From: Burkholderiales bacterium RIFCSPLOWO2_12_FULL_65_40
GTDB taxonomy: Bacteria; Pseudomonadota; Gammaproteobacteria; Burkholderiales; Burkholderiaceae_C
Direction: 5' to 3'
DNA: 64,000 bases
NCBI GenBank assembly: GCA_001770955.1
Contig: MESL01000002.1
Span: 49,593-113,592, forward strand
Shown here: positions 44,794 to 54,087 of the stretch, piece by piece
How positions within the stretch are numbered: position 1 is the first letter of the stretch
How the letters are laid out: each line of letters begins with the position of its first letter
Translations under genes and position numbers: made by a program
The notes under the pieces: model-generated
Database searches by the model: none
What the model was told of the DNA's origin: nothing
What the model saw: only the letters and a program-made list of their open reading frames with translations

Positions 44794-47348
44794 GCGGCCT
44801 CCGGATTGGGCTGGGCGTGCAGGGGCAAGGTGACTGTGAAGGTGCTTCCCTGCCCCCAGGTGCTGCGCGCTTCAATCCGCCCGCCCATCAATTCCACCAT
44901 ACGTCGGCTGATGGCCAGGCCCAGACCCGTGCCCTCGTGCTTGCGTGCCAGGGTCGAGTCGATTTGACGGAACGGTGTGAACAATAGTGCCATGTCTTCT
45001 TCCTTGATGCCCATCCCGGTATCGGTCACACTCACCTGCACGGCTGGGGCGCGTTCGGATTGCGCGTCGACTCGAAAATCCTCCAGGCGCTGCGCCTGCA
45101 ACGTCACTGTCCCGCTTTCGGTGAACTTCACGGCGTTGCTCAGTAAATTGAGCAGCACCTGCTCGATGCGTCGCTCATCGCTCACCATGGCATCGAGACC
45201 CGGATCCACCTGCACATGGAGGGCGAGTTCCTTTTTTTCCGTCAGTGGCTGGATGATGGCGGCCACCTTCTGAATCGAGCGTGCCATATTGAAAGGTTCG
45301 CACGCCACCCGCAACTCACCCGCCTCGATTTTGGAGATATCCAGCACGTCGTTGATCAGCGCCAACAAGTGGCGCGCGCTGTCCCGGACCATGCCCATCT
45401 GCTTGGCCTGCTCGAGATTGAGCGGTCCCGCCAGCCCCTGCAGCAGGATACCGGTGAAGCCAATGATGGAGTTGAGCGGCGTGCGCAGTTCGTGGCTCAT
45501 GGTGGCCAGAAAGGATGATTTGATACGGTCTGCCGCTTCGGCCGCCTCCTTGGCCTGACGCAACGCTTCCTTGGCGGCGCGTTCAGTCGTCACGTCTTCC
45601 AACACGCCCACCAGTCCACGCGAAATGTCCGAAGGATCCAGCGCACGTACATGAATGCGGCTCCAAAAAAGGCTTCCGTCCTTGCGACGCATCTGCTCCT
45701 CGCGTTGGTGTGTAGCCCCGTGACCCGCCAGCGAATAGATGATGCCTCCCGCCTGCTGGTAGGCCTCTTCGGACGTGTACCAATTCTGAGGAGTCGTGCC
45801 CAGCAACTCGCCAGGACCATAGCCCAGCATGTGCTCCAACTTGCCATTGCAGCGGCGCACCACCCGGTCCTGCAACAGCACGATGCCCGAATGGACAGCC
45901 TCAAATATGGCCTCCTGCTCATCGTGCGCAGCCTTGAGAGCCGCCTGCGCGTCCCGGATCGGGGTGATGTCCACAATCACCCCCACCATGCCCGAGGGCT
46001 GGCCGTCTGCACCCCGGAATCCGCTCACGGCGTACAAGGTCTGGTGCACCTGCCCGTCTGCAAATGGCATGGCGGCCTCGCGCGCCATACGGCTGCCTTC
46101 GACCAGAACCTGTGCATCCTCCACCTGATAGGCCTGCCGATCGGAAAAAGGCAGGTAGTCAAGCTCCAGCACGGTCTTTCCTACAAACGATGCCCGCTGC
46201 ACGCCAAAAGCTTCCTCGTAGGCCTTGTTGCAGCCGCGAAAGCGCAGGTCGGGCCCTTTGTAAAAAATGGGATTGGGAATGTGATCGATGATGGCTTGCA
46301 AGAACGCCCCCAACGCGGCGAGCTCTGCAGTGCGCTCTTGCACGCGCAGTTCCAGCCCCTTGGCATGGGCTTGGGCCTCCTCGTAGAGCCGGGCGTTTTC
46401 CGTGGCCAGGGCCTGGATATCCTCGTTGTTCCTCCGAAGCTGCGCCGTGCGGACCGCCACCTGCCTGCGAAGCACCCACAGGCCCGTCACGCTGGCGAGC
46501 AGCAGGGCACCGGCGCCCGAAACCACGGGGACCAGCCAGGACGGCATGGCAGTGCGCACCTCGTCCACGGTCCAACGCCGCAAGGAGCTGTAATAGAGCG
46601 AACCGGAATCCTGCTTGTAAGCACGCAAATGACGGTCCAGCGTCTGCAGCAACGCAGGGGCGCTCTGAAGCGGGGCCGCGAAGTACAGCTTCGACGGGCT
46701 AAAGATGATGGCCGTATCTTCCAGTCCATAACGGGCGGCGTTGCGCACCCCGAAAAACCGGTTGGTGACCACCGCATCGGCTCGCCCCTGGGACACGGCG
46801 GCAAAGGCGGCATCGAAATCGGGCAGCGAAACCCATTCGACCACCAGGCTGAAACTCTCTGCCATCTGCTCGAACTGGCGCTCCTGCACGGACCCGGACA
46901 GCACGGCCACACGCTTGCCCTCCAGATCCATCATCGAGCGCAAGCCGCTGCCCTGTCGGGTGTACACCTGATTCCAGCTTGCGAGAACCGGCTCCTGGTG
47001 AAACGCGTACAGGGCTTCTCGCTCCTGGTTGCGCGCCACATCGGGCATCAGGTCAATTTCGCCCCCGGCCAGTCGCTCCAGTCCGTCGGCCCAGGTGCCC
47101 GGCACGTACTCGATCTCCCATCCTTCCCGTTCCGCAATCCCCTCGATCAGATCAATGAAGATCCCCTCGGGCCGCCCTGCTTCCGACAGGGCCACCTTGG
47201 GGCTGTTCTGGTAAACCCCCACGCGGACTTTTTGCGCCCCCCAGGCGGACCCCAATCCCAGAGCGCATAGCAAAAGACAGAAACCGGCATACCGCCACCC
47301 GCAGCGGAGGACGCTCCATACACCAAGCACCAGCAACTGACGGGGCAT
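44790..47348 (-). CDS. Sensor histidine kinase with periplasmic SBP domain and two PAS domains
   Basis: This encodes 852 residues. The ATG at 47348, with GGAGG upstream, gives a signal/anchor (residues 1-38), then an SBP_bac_3-type domain (about 40-265: VRVGVYQNSPKVALSE, GEIDLMPDVARNQERE), a transmembrane helix (about 275-297) and a coiled coil. Two PAS domains (about 360-480, 495-600), HisKA with SHELRTPLNSIIG (His619) and HATPase_c (LLNLLSNAVKF; DTGMGI; HEGTGLGLAISRRM) follow. It is a classical, not hybrid, kinase because no receiver follows. It phosphorylates the co-encoded receivers. The ligand is unknown. Confidence 0.92.
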   Translation of the reverse strand: MPRQLLVLGVWSVLRCGWRYAGFCLLLCALGLGSAWGAQKVRVGVYQNSPKVALSEAGRPEGIFIDLIEGIAEREGWEIEYVPGTWADGLERLAGGEIDLMPDVARNQEREALYAFHQEPVLASWNQVYTRQGSGLRSMMDLEGKRVAVLSGSVQERQFEQMAESFSLVVEWVSLPDFDAAFAAVSQGRADAVVTNRFFGVRNAARYGLEDTAIIFSPSKLYFAAPLQSAPALLQTLDRHLRAYKQDSGSLYYSSLRRWTVDEVRTAMPSWLVPVVSGAGALLLASVTGLWVLRRQVAVRTAQLRRNNEDIQALATENARLYEEAQAHAKGLELRVQERTAELAALGAFLQAIIDHIPNPIFYKGPDLRFRGCNKAYEEAFGVQRASFVGKTVLELDYLPFSDRQAYQVEDAQVLVEGSRMAREAAMPFADGQVHQTLYAVSGFRGADGQPSGMVGVIVDITPIRDAQAALKAAHDEQEAIFEAVHSGIVLLQDRVVRRCNGKLEHMLGYGPGELLGTTPQNWYTSEEAYQQAGGIIYSLAGHGATHQREEQMRRKDGSLFWSRIHVRALDPSDISRGLVGVLEDVTTERAAKEALRQAKEAAEAADRIKSSFLATMSHELRTPLNSIIGFTGILLQGLAGPLNLEQAKQMGMVRDSARHLLALINDVLDISKIEAGELRVACEPFNMARSIQKVAAIIQPLTEKKELALHVQVDPGLDAMVSDERRIEQVLLNLLSNAVKFTESGTVTLQAQRLEDFRVDAQSERAPAVQVSVTDTGMGIKEEDMALLFTPFRQIDSTLARKHEGTGLGLAISRRMVELMGGRIEARSTWGQGSTFTVTLPLHAQPNPEAA

Positions 47349-47622
47349 GACATGACCTCCACGGGCGACTGCAGCAACATGCCGCGACACCGCTTGCACT
47401 GCGTCACATAATACGCCCGCGATGCGTCCATCCGGGGTCGCTCGCCCGTGCTGTGGCGCGCGCACCCATCGTGCGAACCCGCAGCGCACTGACAACGATC
47501 AACATCCATCGCACAAAGCGCCCCATCCGAGGGATTCACCTGAGGCGGCGGTCGCACCTGGCGGTCATAGACTGTGGATTCCTGCGCCACGGTGGCTGCA
47601 GGCCCGAGGACAGGAGCTTGCC
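47349..47622. other. Divergent intergenic region, kinase / GltD-like oxidoreductase
   Basis: This 274-bp region separates the divergent kinase and oxidoreductase operons. An AT pocket at 47406-47413 reads TATTAT on the minus strand and could be a -10 for the kinase operon, but no matching -35 is clear. AGGAG at 47612-47616 belongs to the TTG start at 47623. No operator-like repeat stood out. Confidence 0.4.
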
Positions 47623-49455
47623 TTGCAGCCTACCCACACGGACCACCCGGACTACTTCCACAAAGTCGTCGATTGCCAGTGGGCCTGTCCCGCCCACACC
47701 CCGGTGCCGGAATACATCCGCCTGATCGGCCAGGGCCGTTACGACGACGCCTACATGGTCAACTGGGTTTCCAACGTGTTCCCCGGCATTCTTGGACGCA
47801 CCTGCGACCGCCCCTGTGAACCCGCCTGCCGGCGCGGACGGGTCGAGGAAAGCAATGGGGCCCCTCCAGAGCCCGTGGCCATCTGCCGGTTGAAGCGCGT
47901 GGCCGCGGACCACAAGACCGGCGTCAAAGAGCGCATGCCCGCCATCGCGCCACCCAATGACAAGCGCGTGGCCTGCGTGGGCGCCGGGCCGTCCTCCCTG
48001 ACCGTGGCGCGCGACCTCGCGCCACTGGGCTACGAGGTCACGGTCTTCGATGGCGAAGACCGGGCGGGCGGCTTCATCCGCAGCCAGATCCCGCGCTTTC
48101 GCCTGCCCGAATCGGTGATCGACGAGGAAACCGGCTACATCCTCGACATGGGTGTGCAGTTCCGCAGCCGTCAGCGCGTGGACTCTCTGCGCGAGCTGCT
48201 CTCGCGGGGCTACGACGCCGTGTTCGTGGGCTGCGGCGCACCGCGCGGGCGCGATCTCGACATTCCCGGGCGCCGCGAGATCCAGGACAACATCCACATC
48301 GGCATCGACTGGCTGGCCTCGGTGTCGTTTGGGCATGTCACCCGCATCGCACCCCGTGTCATCGTGCTGGGCGGCGGCAATACCGCCATGGACTGCTGCC
48401 GCTCCGCGCGGCGCCTGGGCGGCACCGACGTCAAGGTCATCGTGCGCAGTGGTTTCGATGAAATGAAGGCCTCTCCCTGGGAAAAGGAAGATGCCCTGCA
48501 CGAGGGCATCCCGATCCTGAACTTCCATGTGCCCAAGTCGTTCGAGCACGACAACGGCCAGCTCACCGCCATGACCTTCGAGGTGGTTCAGGCCCACTAC
48601 GATGGACAGGGCCGGCGCAGTCTGGTGCCCACGGGCGAACCCGACGTGCGCGTGCCCTGCGATGTGGTGCTGATCGCCGTGGGGCAAGAAAACGCCTTTC
48701 CCTGGATCGAACCCGACTTGGGCATTGCGTTCGACCGCTGGGGCCTGCCGCAACTCCAGGAAGGCACATTCCAGTCCACACTGCCCCTGTTGTTCTTCGG
48801 CGGTGATGCGGCCTATGGCCCGAAGAACATCATCACCGCCGTAGCCCAGGGGCACGAGGCCGCGGTGTCAATCGACCGCTTTCTGCACGGCGAGGATGTG
48901 CGCCAGCGCCCGGCGCCACGCACCAACCTGGTGTCCACCAAGATGGGCATCCATGAGTGGAGCTACGACAACGACGTTTCCAACGACCACCGCTTCAAGG
49001 TGCCCTGGGCCCGGGCCGAGGTGGCCCTGGCCAGCATCCGGGTCGAGGTCGAACTCGGCTTCGACGCCGCCACCGCCTTCAAGGAGGCCAGCCGCTGCCT
49101 GAACTGCGATGTGCAAACGGTGTTCAACCGCACCACCTGCATCGAGTGCGACGCCTGCGCCGACATCTGCCCCATGGACAGCATCACCTTCACGAGCAAC
49201 GGCGACGAAGCCGACCTGCGTACCCGGCTCAGGGCGCCAGCGCACAACCTGGCGCAGGACCTGCTGGTGTCGGCGCCGCTCAAGACCGGGCGCGTGATGG
49301 TTAAGGACGAGGACGTCTGCCTGCACTGCGGTCTGTGCGCCGAACGCTGCCCCACCGGCGCCTGGGACATGCAGAAGTTCCGGCTCGACACCCCGCAGGC
49401 CGGGCCACTGTGCCGTGATGCCAACGCAACCCGACGCACGCTGGAGGCCGCATGA
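47623..49455 (+). CDS. GltD-like NAD(P)H oxidoreductase fused to 2[4Fe-4S] ferredoxin
   Basis: This encodes 610 residues. The N-terminal cysteines (C18, C22 in CQWACPAHTPVPEYI; C61, C65, C69 in CDRPCEPACRRG) match the [4Fe-4S] domain of glutamate synthase small subunits. FAD and NAD(P)H Rossmann motifs are VGAGPSSLTVARDLA and VLGGGNTAMDCCRSARRLG, with FFGGDAAYGPKNIITAVAQG near the FAD end. The C-terminus adds CIECDACADICPMDS and CLHCGLCAERCPTG. I place the start at TTG 47623 because AGGAG at 47612-47616 precedes it and it gives the family N-terminus. It most likely moves electrons between NAD(P)H and the ferredoxin-dependent partner encoded by the next two genes (ATGA overlap). Confidence 0.85.
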   Translation: MQPTHTDHPDYFHKVVDCQWACPAHTPVPEYIRLIGQGRYDDAYMVNWVSNVFPGILGRTCDRPCEPACRRGRVEESNGAPPEPVAICRLKRVAADHKTGVKERMPAIAPPNDKRVACVGAGPSSLTVARDLAPLGYEVTVFDGEDRAGGFIRSQIPRFRLPESVIDEETGYILDMGVQFRSRQRVDSLRELLSRGYDAVFVGCGAPRGRDLDIPGRREIQDNIHIGIDWLASVSFGHVTRIAPRVIVLGGGNTAMDCCRSARRLGGTDVKVIVRSGFDEMKASPWEKEDALHEGIPILNFHVPKSFEHDNGQLTAMTFEVVQAHYDGQGRRSLVPTGEPDVRVPCDVVLIAVGQENAFPWIEPDLGIAFDRWGLPQLQEGTFQSTLPLLFFGGDAAYGPKNIITAVAQGHEAAVSIDRFLHGEDVRQRPAPRTNLVSTKMGIHEWSYDNDVSNDHRFKVPWARAEVALASIRVEVELGFDAATAFKEASRCLNCDVQTVFNRTTCIECDACADICPMDSITFTSNGDEADLRTRLRAPAHNLAQDLLVSAPLKTGRVMVKDEDVCLHCGLCAERCPTGAWDMQKFRLDTPQAGPLCRDANATRRTLEAA

Positions 49456-51284
49456 AGCGCATCGAAGCCCTCAACGACTTTGTCATCAAGTTCGCCAACG
49501 TCAACGGCTCGGGCTCGGCCTCGGCCAATGAACTGTTCGCCAAGGCCATCCTGCGCATGGGCGTGCCGGTGAGCCCGCGCAACATCTTCCCGAGCAACAT
49601 CCAGGGCATGCCCACCTGGTACGAAGCCCGGGTGTGCGAGCAGGGCTACCTGGGGCGGCGCGGCGGCGTGGACATGATGGTGGCCATGAACCCGCAGACC
49701 TGGGATGCCGACGTGGCCGAGATTGCACCGGGCGGATACCTCTTCTACGACAGTACGCGCCCGATCCCGGCAGCGAAGTTCCGCACCGACATCGAGGTCA
49801 TCGGCATGCCGCTGACCGAGATCAGCAACAACACCTATTCCGAGCCCCGCCAGCGCCAGCTGTTCAAGAACATCATCTACGTGGGCGCGCTGTCGGTCTT
49901 GCTCGACGTGGAGGCTGAGGTTTTCGAGAAGCTCTTTGCCGAGCAGTACCGGGGCAAGGAGATGTTGCTCGACTCCAACGTGCGCGCACTGCACCTGGGG
50001 CGCGATTACGCCCACCAGCACCTGCAGGCACCGCTGGGCATTCGTGTGCGGCGCGCCGACCAGGTGGGTGACCGCATCTTCACCGACGGCAACAGCGCCG
50101 CAGCGCTGGGCTGCGTGTACGGCGGCGCCACTGTTGCGGCCTGGTATCCGATCACACCGTCGTCCTCGGTACCCGAAGCGTTCCAGAAATACTGCGACAA
50201 ATACCGCGTGGACCCTGCCACCGGACGCAGCAGCGTCGCCATCGTGCAGGCCGAGGACGAGCTGGCCTCCATCGGCATGGTGGTGGGTGCCGGCTGGAAC
50301 GGTGCACGCGCTTTCACGGCCACTTCGGGGCCGGGCATCTCGCTGATGACAGAGTTCATCGGCCTGGCCTACTTCGCCGAGATCCCGGTCACCATCATCA
50401 ACGTGCAGCGCGGCGGGCCGTCCACGGGCATGCCCACGCGCACGCAGCAATCCGACCTGTTCAGTTGCGCCTATGCCTCGCACGGTGACACCAAGCACGT
50501 GCTGTTGTTTCCGGAAGACCCGCACGAATGCTTCGAGCACGCCGCCGCCGCACTCGACCTGGCGGACCGGCTGCAGACGCCCATCTTCGTGATGACCGAC
50601 CTGGACATCGGCATGAACCAGCGTCTGTGCAAACCCTTTGCCTGGGACGACGCGCGCCAGTACGACCGGGGCAAGGTCATGACCGCCGAAGAACTGGAGG
50701 CCGGCAAGGATTTCGGCCGCTACAAGGACGTGGACGGCGACGGCATTCCCTGGCGCACCTATCCTGGCACGCACCCCACGAAGGGAAGCTTTTTCACGCG
50801 CGGCACCACGCGCGACCCCTACGCACGCTACTCCGAGCGCGGGCCGGACTACATCTACAACATGGAGCGCCTGCTGCGCAAGTTCCGCACTGCGGCCGAC
50901 CTGGTGCCCCAGCCGGTGCTGCGCGGCGCAGCACGCCCCACGCCGCATGGCGTGATCTACTTCGGCTCCACCAGCCCGGCCATGCAGGAGGCGCTGGACG
51001 TTCTGACGGCTGCAGGCACCGATATCGATGCGATGCGCCTGCGCGCCTTCCCCTTCCCAGACGCAGTGGACCGCTTCATCGCAACGCACGAACAGGTTTT
51101 CGTCGTCGAGCAAAACCGCGATGCCCAGATGCACGCCATGCTGGTCAACGAACTCGGCATGGACCCTGCACGTCTCGTGAAGGTGCTGCACTACGACGGC
51201 ACCCCCATCACGGCCCGCTTCATCACCCAGGCGATCCAGAACCACCTGCATGGCGACCAGGCGTCGCTCAAGGAGGCCGCATGA
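49452..51284 (+). CDS. korA: 2-oxoacid:acceptor oxidoreductase subunit alpha (fused gamma-alpha)
   Basis: This encodes 610 residues. The N-terminal gamma domain (about 1-195: VNGSGSASANELFAKAILRMG) is fused to the alpha domain (about 205-600: WYPITPSSSVPEAF, AFTATSGPGISLMTEFIGLAYFAE, 'VQRGGPSTGMPTRTQQSDL'). This is the KorA arrangement. With the beta subunit it decarboxylates a 2-oxoacid to acyl-CoA, or the reverse, with ferredoxin. 2-oxoglutarate is the usual assignment, but pyruvate or branched-chain acids cannot be excluded. The ATG overlaps the upstream TGA (ATGA). The symbol is tentative. Confidence 0.87.
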   Translation: MKRIEALNDFVIKFANVNGSGSASANELFAKAILRMGVPVSPRNIFPSNIQGMPTWYEARVCEQGYLGRRGGVDMMVAMNPQTWDADVAEIAPGGYLFYDSTRPIPAAKFRTDIEVIGMPLTEISNNTYSEPRQRQLFKNIIYVGALSVLLDVEAEVFEKLFAEQYRGKEMLLDSNVRALHLGRDYAHQHLQAPLGIRVRRADQVGDRIFTDGNSAAALGCVYGGATVAAWYPITPSSSVPEAFQKYCDKYRVDPATGRSSVAIVQAEDELASIGMVVGAGWNGARAFTATSGPGISLMTEFIGLAYFAEIPVTIINVQRGGPSTGMPTRTQQSDLFSCAYASHGDTKHVLLFPEDPHECFEHAAAALDLADRLQTPIFVMTDLDIGMNQRLCKPFAWDDARQYDRGKVMTAEELEAGKDFGRYKDVDGDGIPWRTYPGTHPTKGSFFTRGTTRDPYARYSERGPDYIYNMERLLRKFRTAADLVPQPVLRGAARPTPHGVIYFGSTSPAMQEALDVLTAAGTDIDAMRLRAFPFPDAVDRFIATHEQVFVVEQNRDAQMHAMLVNELGMDPARLVKVLHYDGTPITARFITQAIQNHLHGDQASLKEAA

Positions 51285-52336
51285 CCTACCTGACCAAGCC
51301 CCGTCTGCACCACCCCTCGCTGACCCGAAACAAGGTGGGGTACACGCGCCGCGACTACGAAGGGCGTATTTCCACCCTGTGCGCAGGCTGCGGGCACGAC
51401 TCCATTTCGGCCGCAATCATCCAGGCCTGCTGGGAGCTCGACATCGAGCCGCACCGCGTGGCCAAGCTCTCGGGCATCGGCTGCAGCTCCAAGACACCGG
51501 ACTACTTTCTCGGTGCCTCGCACGGCTTCAACACCGTGCACGGGCGCATGCCCTCGGTGCTGACCGGCGCCAACCTGGCCAACCGCGACCTGCTCTACCT
51601 GGGCGTATCCGGCGACGGCGATTCGGCCTCGATCGGCCTCGGCCAGTTCGCCAATGCCATGCGCCGGGGCGTGCGCATGGCCTACATCGTCGAGAACAAC
51701 GGTGTCTACGGTCTCACCAAGGGCCAGTTCTCCGCCACGGCAGACCGGGGTTCGCGCAGCAAGAAAGGCGTGACCAACAACGACAGCCCGGTGGACCTCG
51801 TCGGCCTGGCGCTGCAACTGGGTGCGACCTACGTGGCGCGCAGCTTCTCGGGCGACAAGGAGCAGCTCGTGCCACTCATCAAGGGCGCTCTGGGCCACGG
51901 CGGCGCGGCGTTCATCGACGTCATCAGCCCCTGCGTGACCTTCAACAACCACGCAGGCAGTACCAAGAGCTATGACTACGTGCGCCAGCACAACGAAGCC
52001 GTGAGCCGCATCGACTTCATGCCGCTGCACAGCGAGATCACCGCGCAGTACGCCCCCGGCGAAGTGATTGACGTGCAGCAGCACGACGGCAGCACACTGC
52101 GCCTGCGCAAGCTCCACGAAGACTATGACCCCACCGACCGCTATGCCGCGCTGAGCTACATGAACGCCCACCATGCGCGCGGCGAGGTGGTGACCGGACT
52201 GCTCTACCTCGACCCCGTGGCCACCGACCTGCACCTCTCGCTCAACACCAGCGACACACCGCTCAACGCCCTCGGCGTTGCGCAGCTATGCCCAGGCGCC
52301 AAGGCCCTGGAAAAAATCAACGCATCGCTGCGCTGA
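51281..52336 (+). CDS. korB: 2-oxoacid:acceptor oxidoreductase subunit beta (TPP-binding)
   Basis: This encodes 351 residues. It binds TPP and a [4Fe-4S] cluster: STLCAGCGHDS at the N-terminus and 'LSGIGCSSKTPDYF' supply Cys ligands; SGDGDSASIGLGQFANAMRRG with ENNGVYGLTKGQ is the Mg-TPP site; 'FIDVISPCVTFNN' gives the last Cys. The ATG at 51281 overlaps the korA TGA (ATGA) and is unambiguous. It is the catalytic half of the KorAB enzyme and closes the three-gene operon. A small CBS protein starts 33 bp later and may be co-transcribed. Confidence 0.9.
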   Translation: MTYLTKPRLHHPSLTRNKVGYTRRDYEGRISTLCAGCGHDSISAAIIQACWELDIEPHRVAKLSGIGCSSKTPDYFLGASHGFNTVHGRMPSVLTGANLANRDLLYLGVSGDGDSASIGLGQFANAMRRGVRMAYIVENNGVYGLTKGQFSATADRGSRSKKGVTNNDSPVDLVGLALQLGATYVARSFSGDKEQLVPLIKGALGHGGAAFIDVISPCVTFNNHAGSTKSYDYVRQHNEAVSRIDFMPLHSEITAQYAPGEVIDVQQHDGSTLRLRKLHEDYDPTDRYAALSYMNAHHARGEVVTGLLYLDPVATDLHLSLNTSDTPLNALGVAQLCPGAKALEKINASLR

Positions 52337-52369
52337 GCCTGATAGCCCATTTGCACGAGGAGCCCCTTC

Positions 52370-52810
52370 ATGGCTGAACGCACCGTTTTCCAGTCACTCT
52401 CCCAGCGCCATGTGGTCAGTCTGGGCCCCCAGGCCAGCGTCTGGGAGGCCGCCTGCGTGATGACCCGGGCCAACTGCGGCAGCGTGCTCATCCTGGACAC
52501 GTCGGGCCAGCTCCTGGGCATCCTGACCGAGCGTGACCTGATGACGCGCGTGCTGGCCAAGGCACTCAATCCACAAACAACCCAGACGTCCGAGGTGATG
52601 ACCCCCAACCCGCACTGCGTGGAGCCCCACATGAAGGTGTCGGAGGCAGTCCTCATCATGATCGAGCGCGGCTTCCGGCATCTGCCCATCGTCACCTCGG
52701 CGAACAAGATCCTCGGTGTGTTTTCGGTACGCGACGCCCTGCCGCGTGAAATCGGAGATGCCGTGAGCCTGGCGGAATTCAACGACCAGGTGAACGACGC
52801 CCTTGGCTGA
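52370..52810 (+). CDS. Two-CBS-domain protein
   Basis: This encodes 146 residues made of a CBS pair: VSLGPQASVWEAACVMTRANCG...GILTERDLMTRVLA and 'VMTPNPHCVEPHMKVSEA'...GVFSVRDALP. Such small proteins bind adenosyl ligands (AMP, ATP, NADH) and sense energy or redox state. GAGGAGC precedes the ATG. Following directly on korAB, it may tune that enzyme or act as an energy sensor for the operon; this is inference from position only. Confidence 0.85.
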   Translation: MAERTVFQSLSQRHVVSLGPQASVWEAACVMTRANCGSVLILDTSGQLLGILTERDLMTRVLAKALNPQTTQTSEVMTPNPHCVEPHMKVSEAVLIMIERGFRHLPIVTSANKILGVFSVRDALPREIGDAVSLAEFNDQVNDALG

Positions 52811-52945
52811 AGCGCCCCCGGACGCCCTGACCGGGTGCCCGCTTTCCTTTTGTTTCATATGACGACAGACAATCCGTGCGCCCTCCGATCTGGGATACTG
52901 GCCCCCCTGTACCCGGACGAACCGGCATGAAGATGAGGCAGCACC

Positions 52946-53527
52946 ATGAGTATCTTTGACCGGCTGTGGGGCGGTGGGCGCAAGACAGCCCCCCAGCCTC
53001 CAGCGACCACCCCCGCAGCACTCAGTGTGGAAGGCCCTGAGTCATCGGGCACCGTGGAGCGCCGCCATCGCCCGCGCAAAGACGCCCGCAAAGGCATCAA
53101 GGCACTGATCATTGACGATTCGCCCACTGTGATTGCCGCCCTGCGCAAGGTTTTGCGCTCTGCAGGCTACAACACCAGCGAAGCCCTGAGCGCCGAGCAA
53201 GGTCTGGCCCTGATTGAACAGGATCCGCCCGATCTGGTGTTTCTCGACATCATTCTGCCCGGCATGAACGGCTTCAATGCGCTTCGGCTGATCCGCAAGA
53301 ATCCGGCGAGCCAGCACATTCCGGTGATCATGATCAGCGGCAATGAGCACGCGACCGAACAGTTTTACGCCAACCGGATTGGCGCTGACGATTTCATGAA
53401 AAAACCGTTTTCGCGTTTCGAAATATTCGCCCGGATCGAGAACCTGCTCGACTCCGGCATGATGCCGCGCCGCAAGCTCACGAGCGAGTCCGGGCCCCTG
53501 ACCCAACCAGCCCCCCTCACTCCTTAG
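52946..53527 (+). CDS. Response regulator, single receiver with basic N-terminal extension
   Basis: This encodes 193 residues. An N-terminal, Pro/basic extension of about 50 residues (with RRHRPRKDARKG) precedes one receiver domain: ALIIDDSPTVIAALRKVL, LVFLDIILPGMNGF with phosphoacceptor Asp, IMISGNE and FMKKPFSRFE with the conserved Lys. The receiver resembles PilG/PilH-like regulators of twitching motility. No kinase or output domain accompanies it, so its partner is elsewhere. GAGGCAG precedes the ATG. Confidence 0.85.
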   Translation: MSIFDRLWGGGRKTAPQPPATTPAALSVEGPESSGTVERRHRPRKDARKGIKALIIDDSPTVIAALRKVLRSAGYNTSEALSAEQGLALIEQDPPDLVFLDIILPGMNGFNALRLIRKNPASQHIPVIMISGNEHATEQFYANRIGADDFMKKPFSRFEIFARIENLLDSGMMPRRKLTSESGPLTQPAPLTP

Positions 53528-53726
53528 GGATGACCTGTATAACCCTCGCGTGTCGGTGGTAGTGCGGATCGGGACGGGCCACAAGGCGTCTTTTTGCAGC
53601 CGATAGCCCCTTTATGGGCAAGAAAAGCAACGCAGCGGATCGCCCGAGGCCGCGCTGCCACAAACCGCAGGGAGTTATGCAGGCCATCCCTAGAAGGCTG
53701 TGGGGTAGCCCCCGACACGGCTCGGA
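53528..53726 (-). repeat. Intergenic region with repeat-like sequence
   Basis: The 199-bp gap between the receiver gene and the DUF465 gene has no gene with coding character. Minus-strand text around 53600-53690 (CTGCATAACTCCCTGCGG, TGGCAGCGCGGCC) resembles a dispersed intergenic repeat I recall from Burkholderiales, where conceptual translation gives HNSLR-type peptides. I cannot confirm copy number; only one copy is in this window. Confidence 0.3.
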
Positions 53727-53939
53727 TCAGCCCGCGTTTTTCAGGATGGTGAAAATCTGGTCCTTGAGGTGCAGCTTTTCCTTTTTCAGCGTCTCGATTT
53801 CCTCGTGCGTTCCGGGCGAGATGCTGGCCTCCATGTTCTTGATTTTCTGATCCAGTTCGTTGTGCTGGTCGAACAGACGCAGGAAATGGCGGTCGGAGGT
53901 TTTGAGTTGGGTGATCAGGTCGCGAAATTCAGGAAACAT
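53727..53939 (-). CDS. YdcH/DUF465 family small protein
   Basis: This encodes 70 residues. MFPEFRDLITQLKTSDRHFLRLFDQHNELDQKI... and EEIETLKKEKLHLKDQIFTIL are the DUF465 hallmarks; it is a helical coiled-coil protein. The ATG at 53939 gives the standard family start. The function is unknown, but the family is widespread in proteobacteria. Confidence 0.88.
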   Translation of the reverse strand: MFPEFRDLITQLKTSDRHFLRLFDQHNELDQKIKNMEASISPGTHEEIETLKKEKLHLKDQIFTILKNAG

Positions 53940-54087
53940 GCGGGCTACTCCGAAGGAAGAAATGACACGGAGCGCAAAGGTCACGCACCCGTGACGACAC
54001 TTTACTCCGCTGCCCTGCCCCGCAGCGCCAAAGACCCCGTCCTGCAGTCGGCACGGATGGGCATGGCCACCCAAGCACCCCCCCTCG

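Noticed and set aside
47406..47413. TATTAT -10-like element for the kinase operon
   Set aside because: No -35 at suitable spacing; left as a note in the intergenic entry.
53524..53718. Short minus-strand open frame in the intergenic block
   Set aside because: Sequence resembles repeat-derived conceptual peptides; there is no Shine-Dalgarno and it overlaps the receiver gene end.
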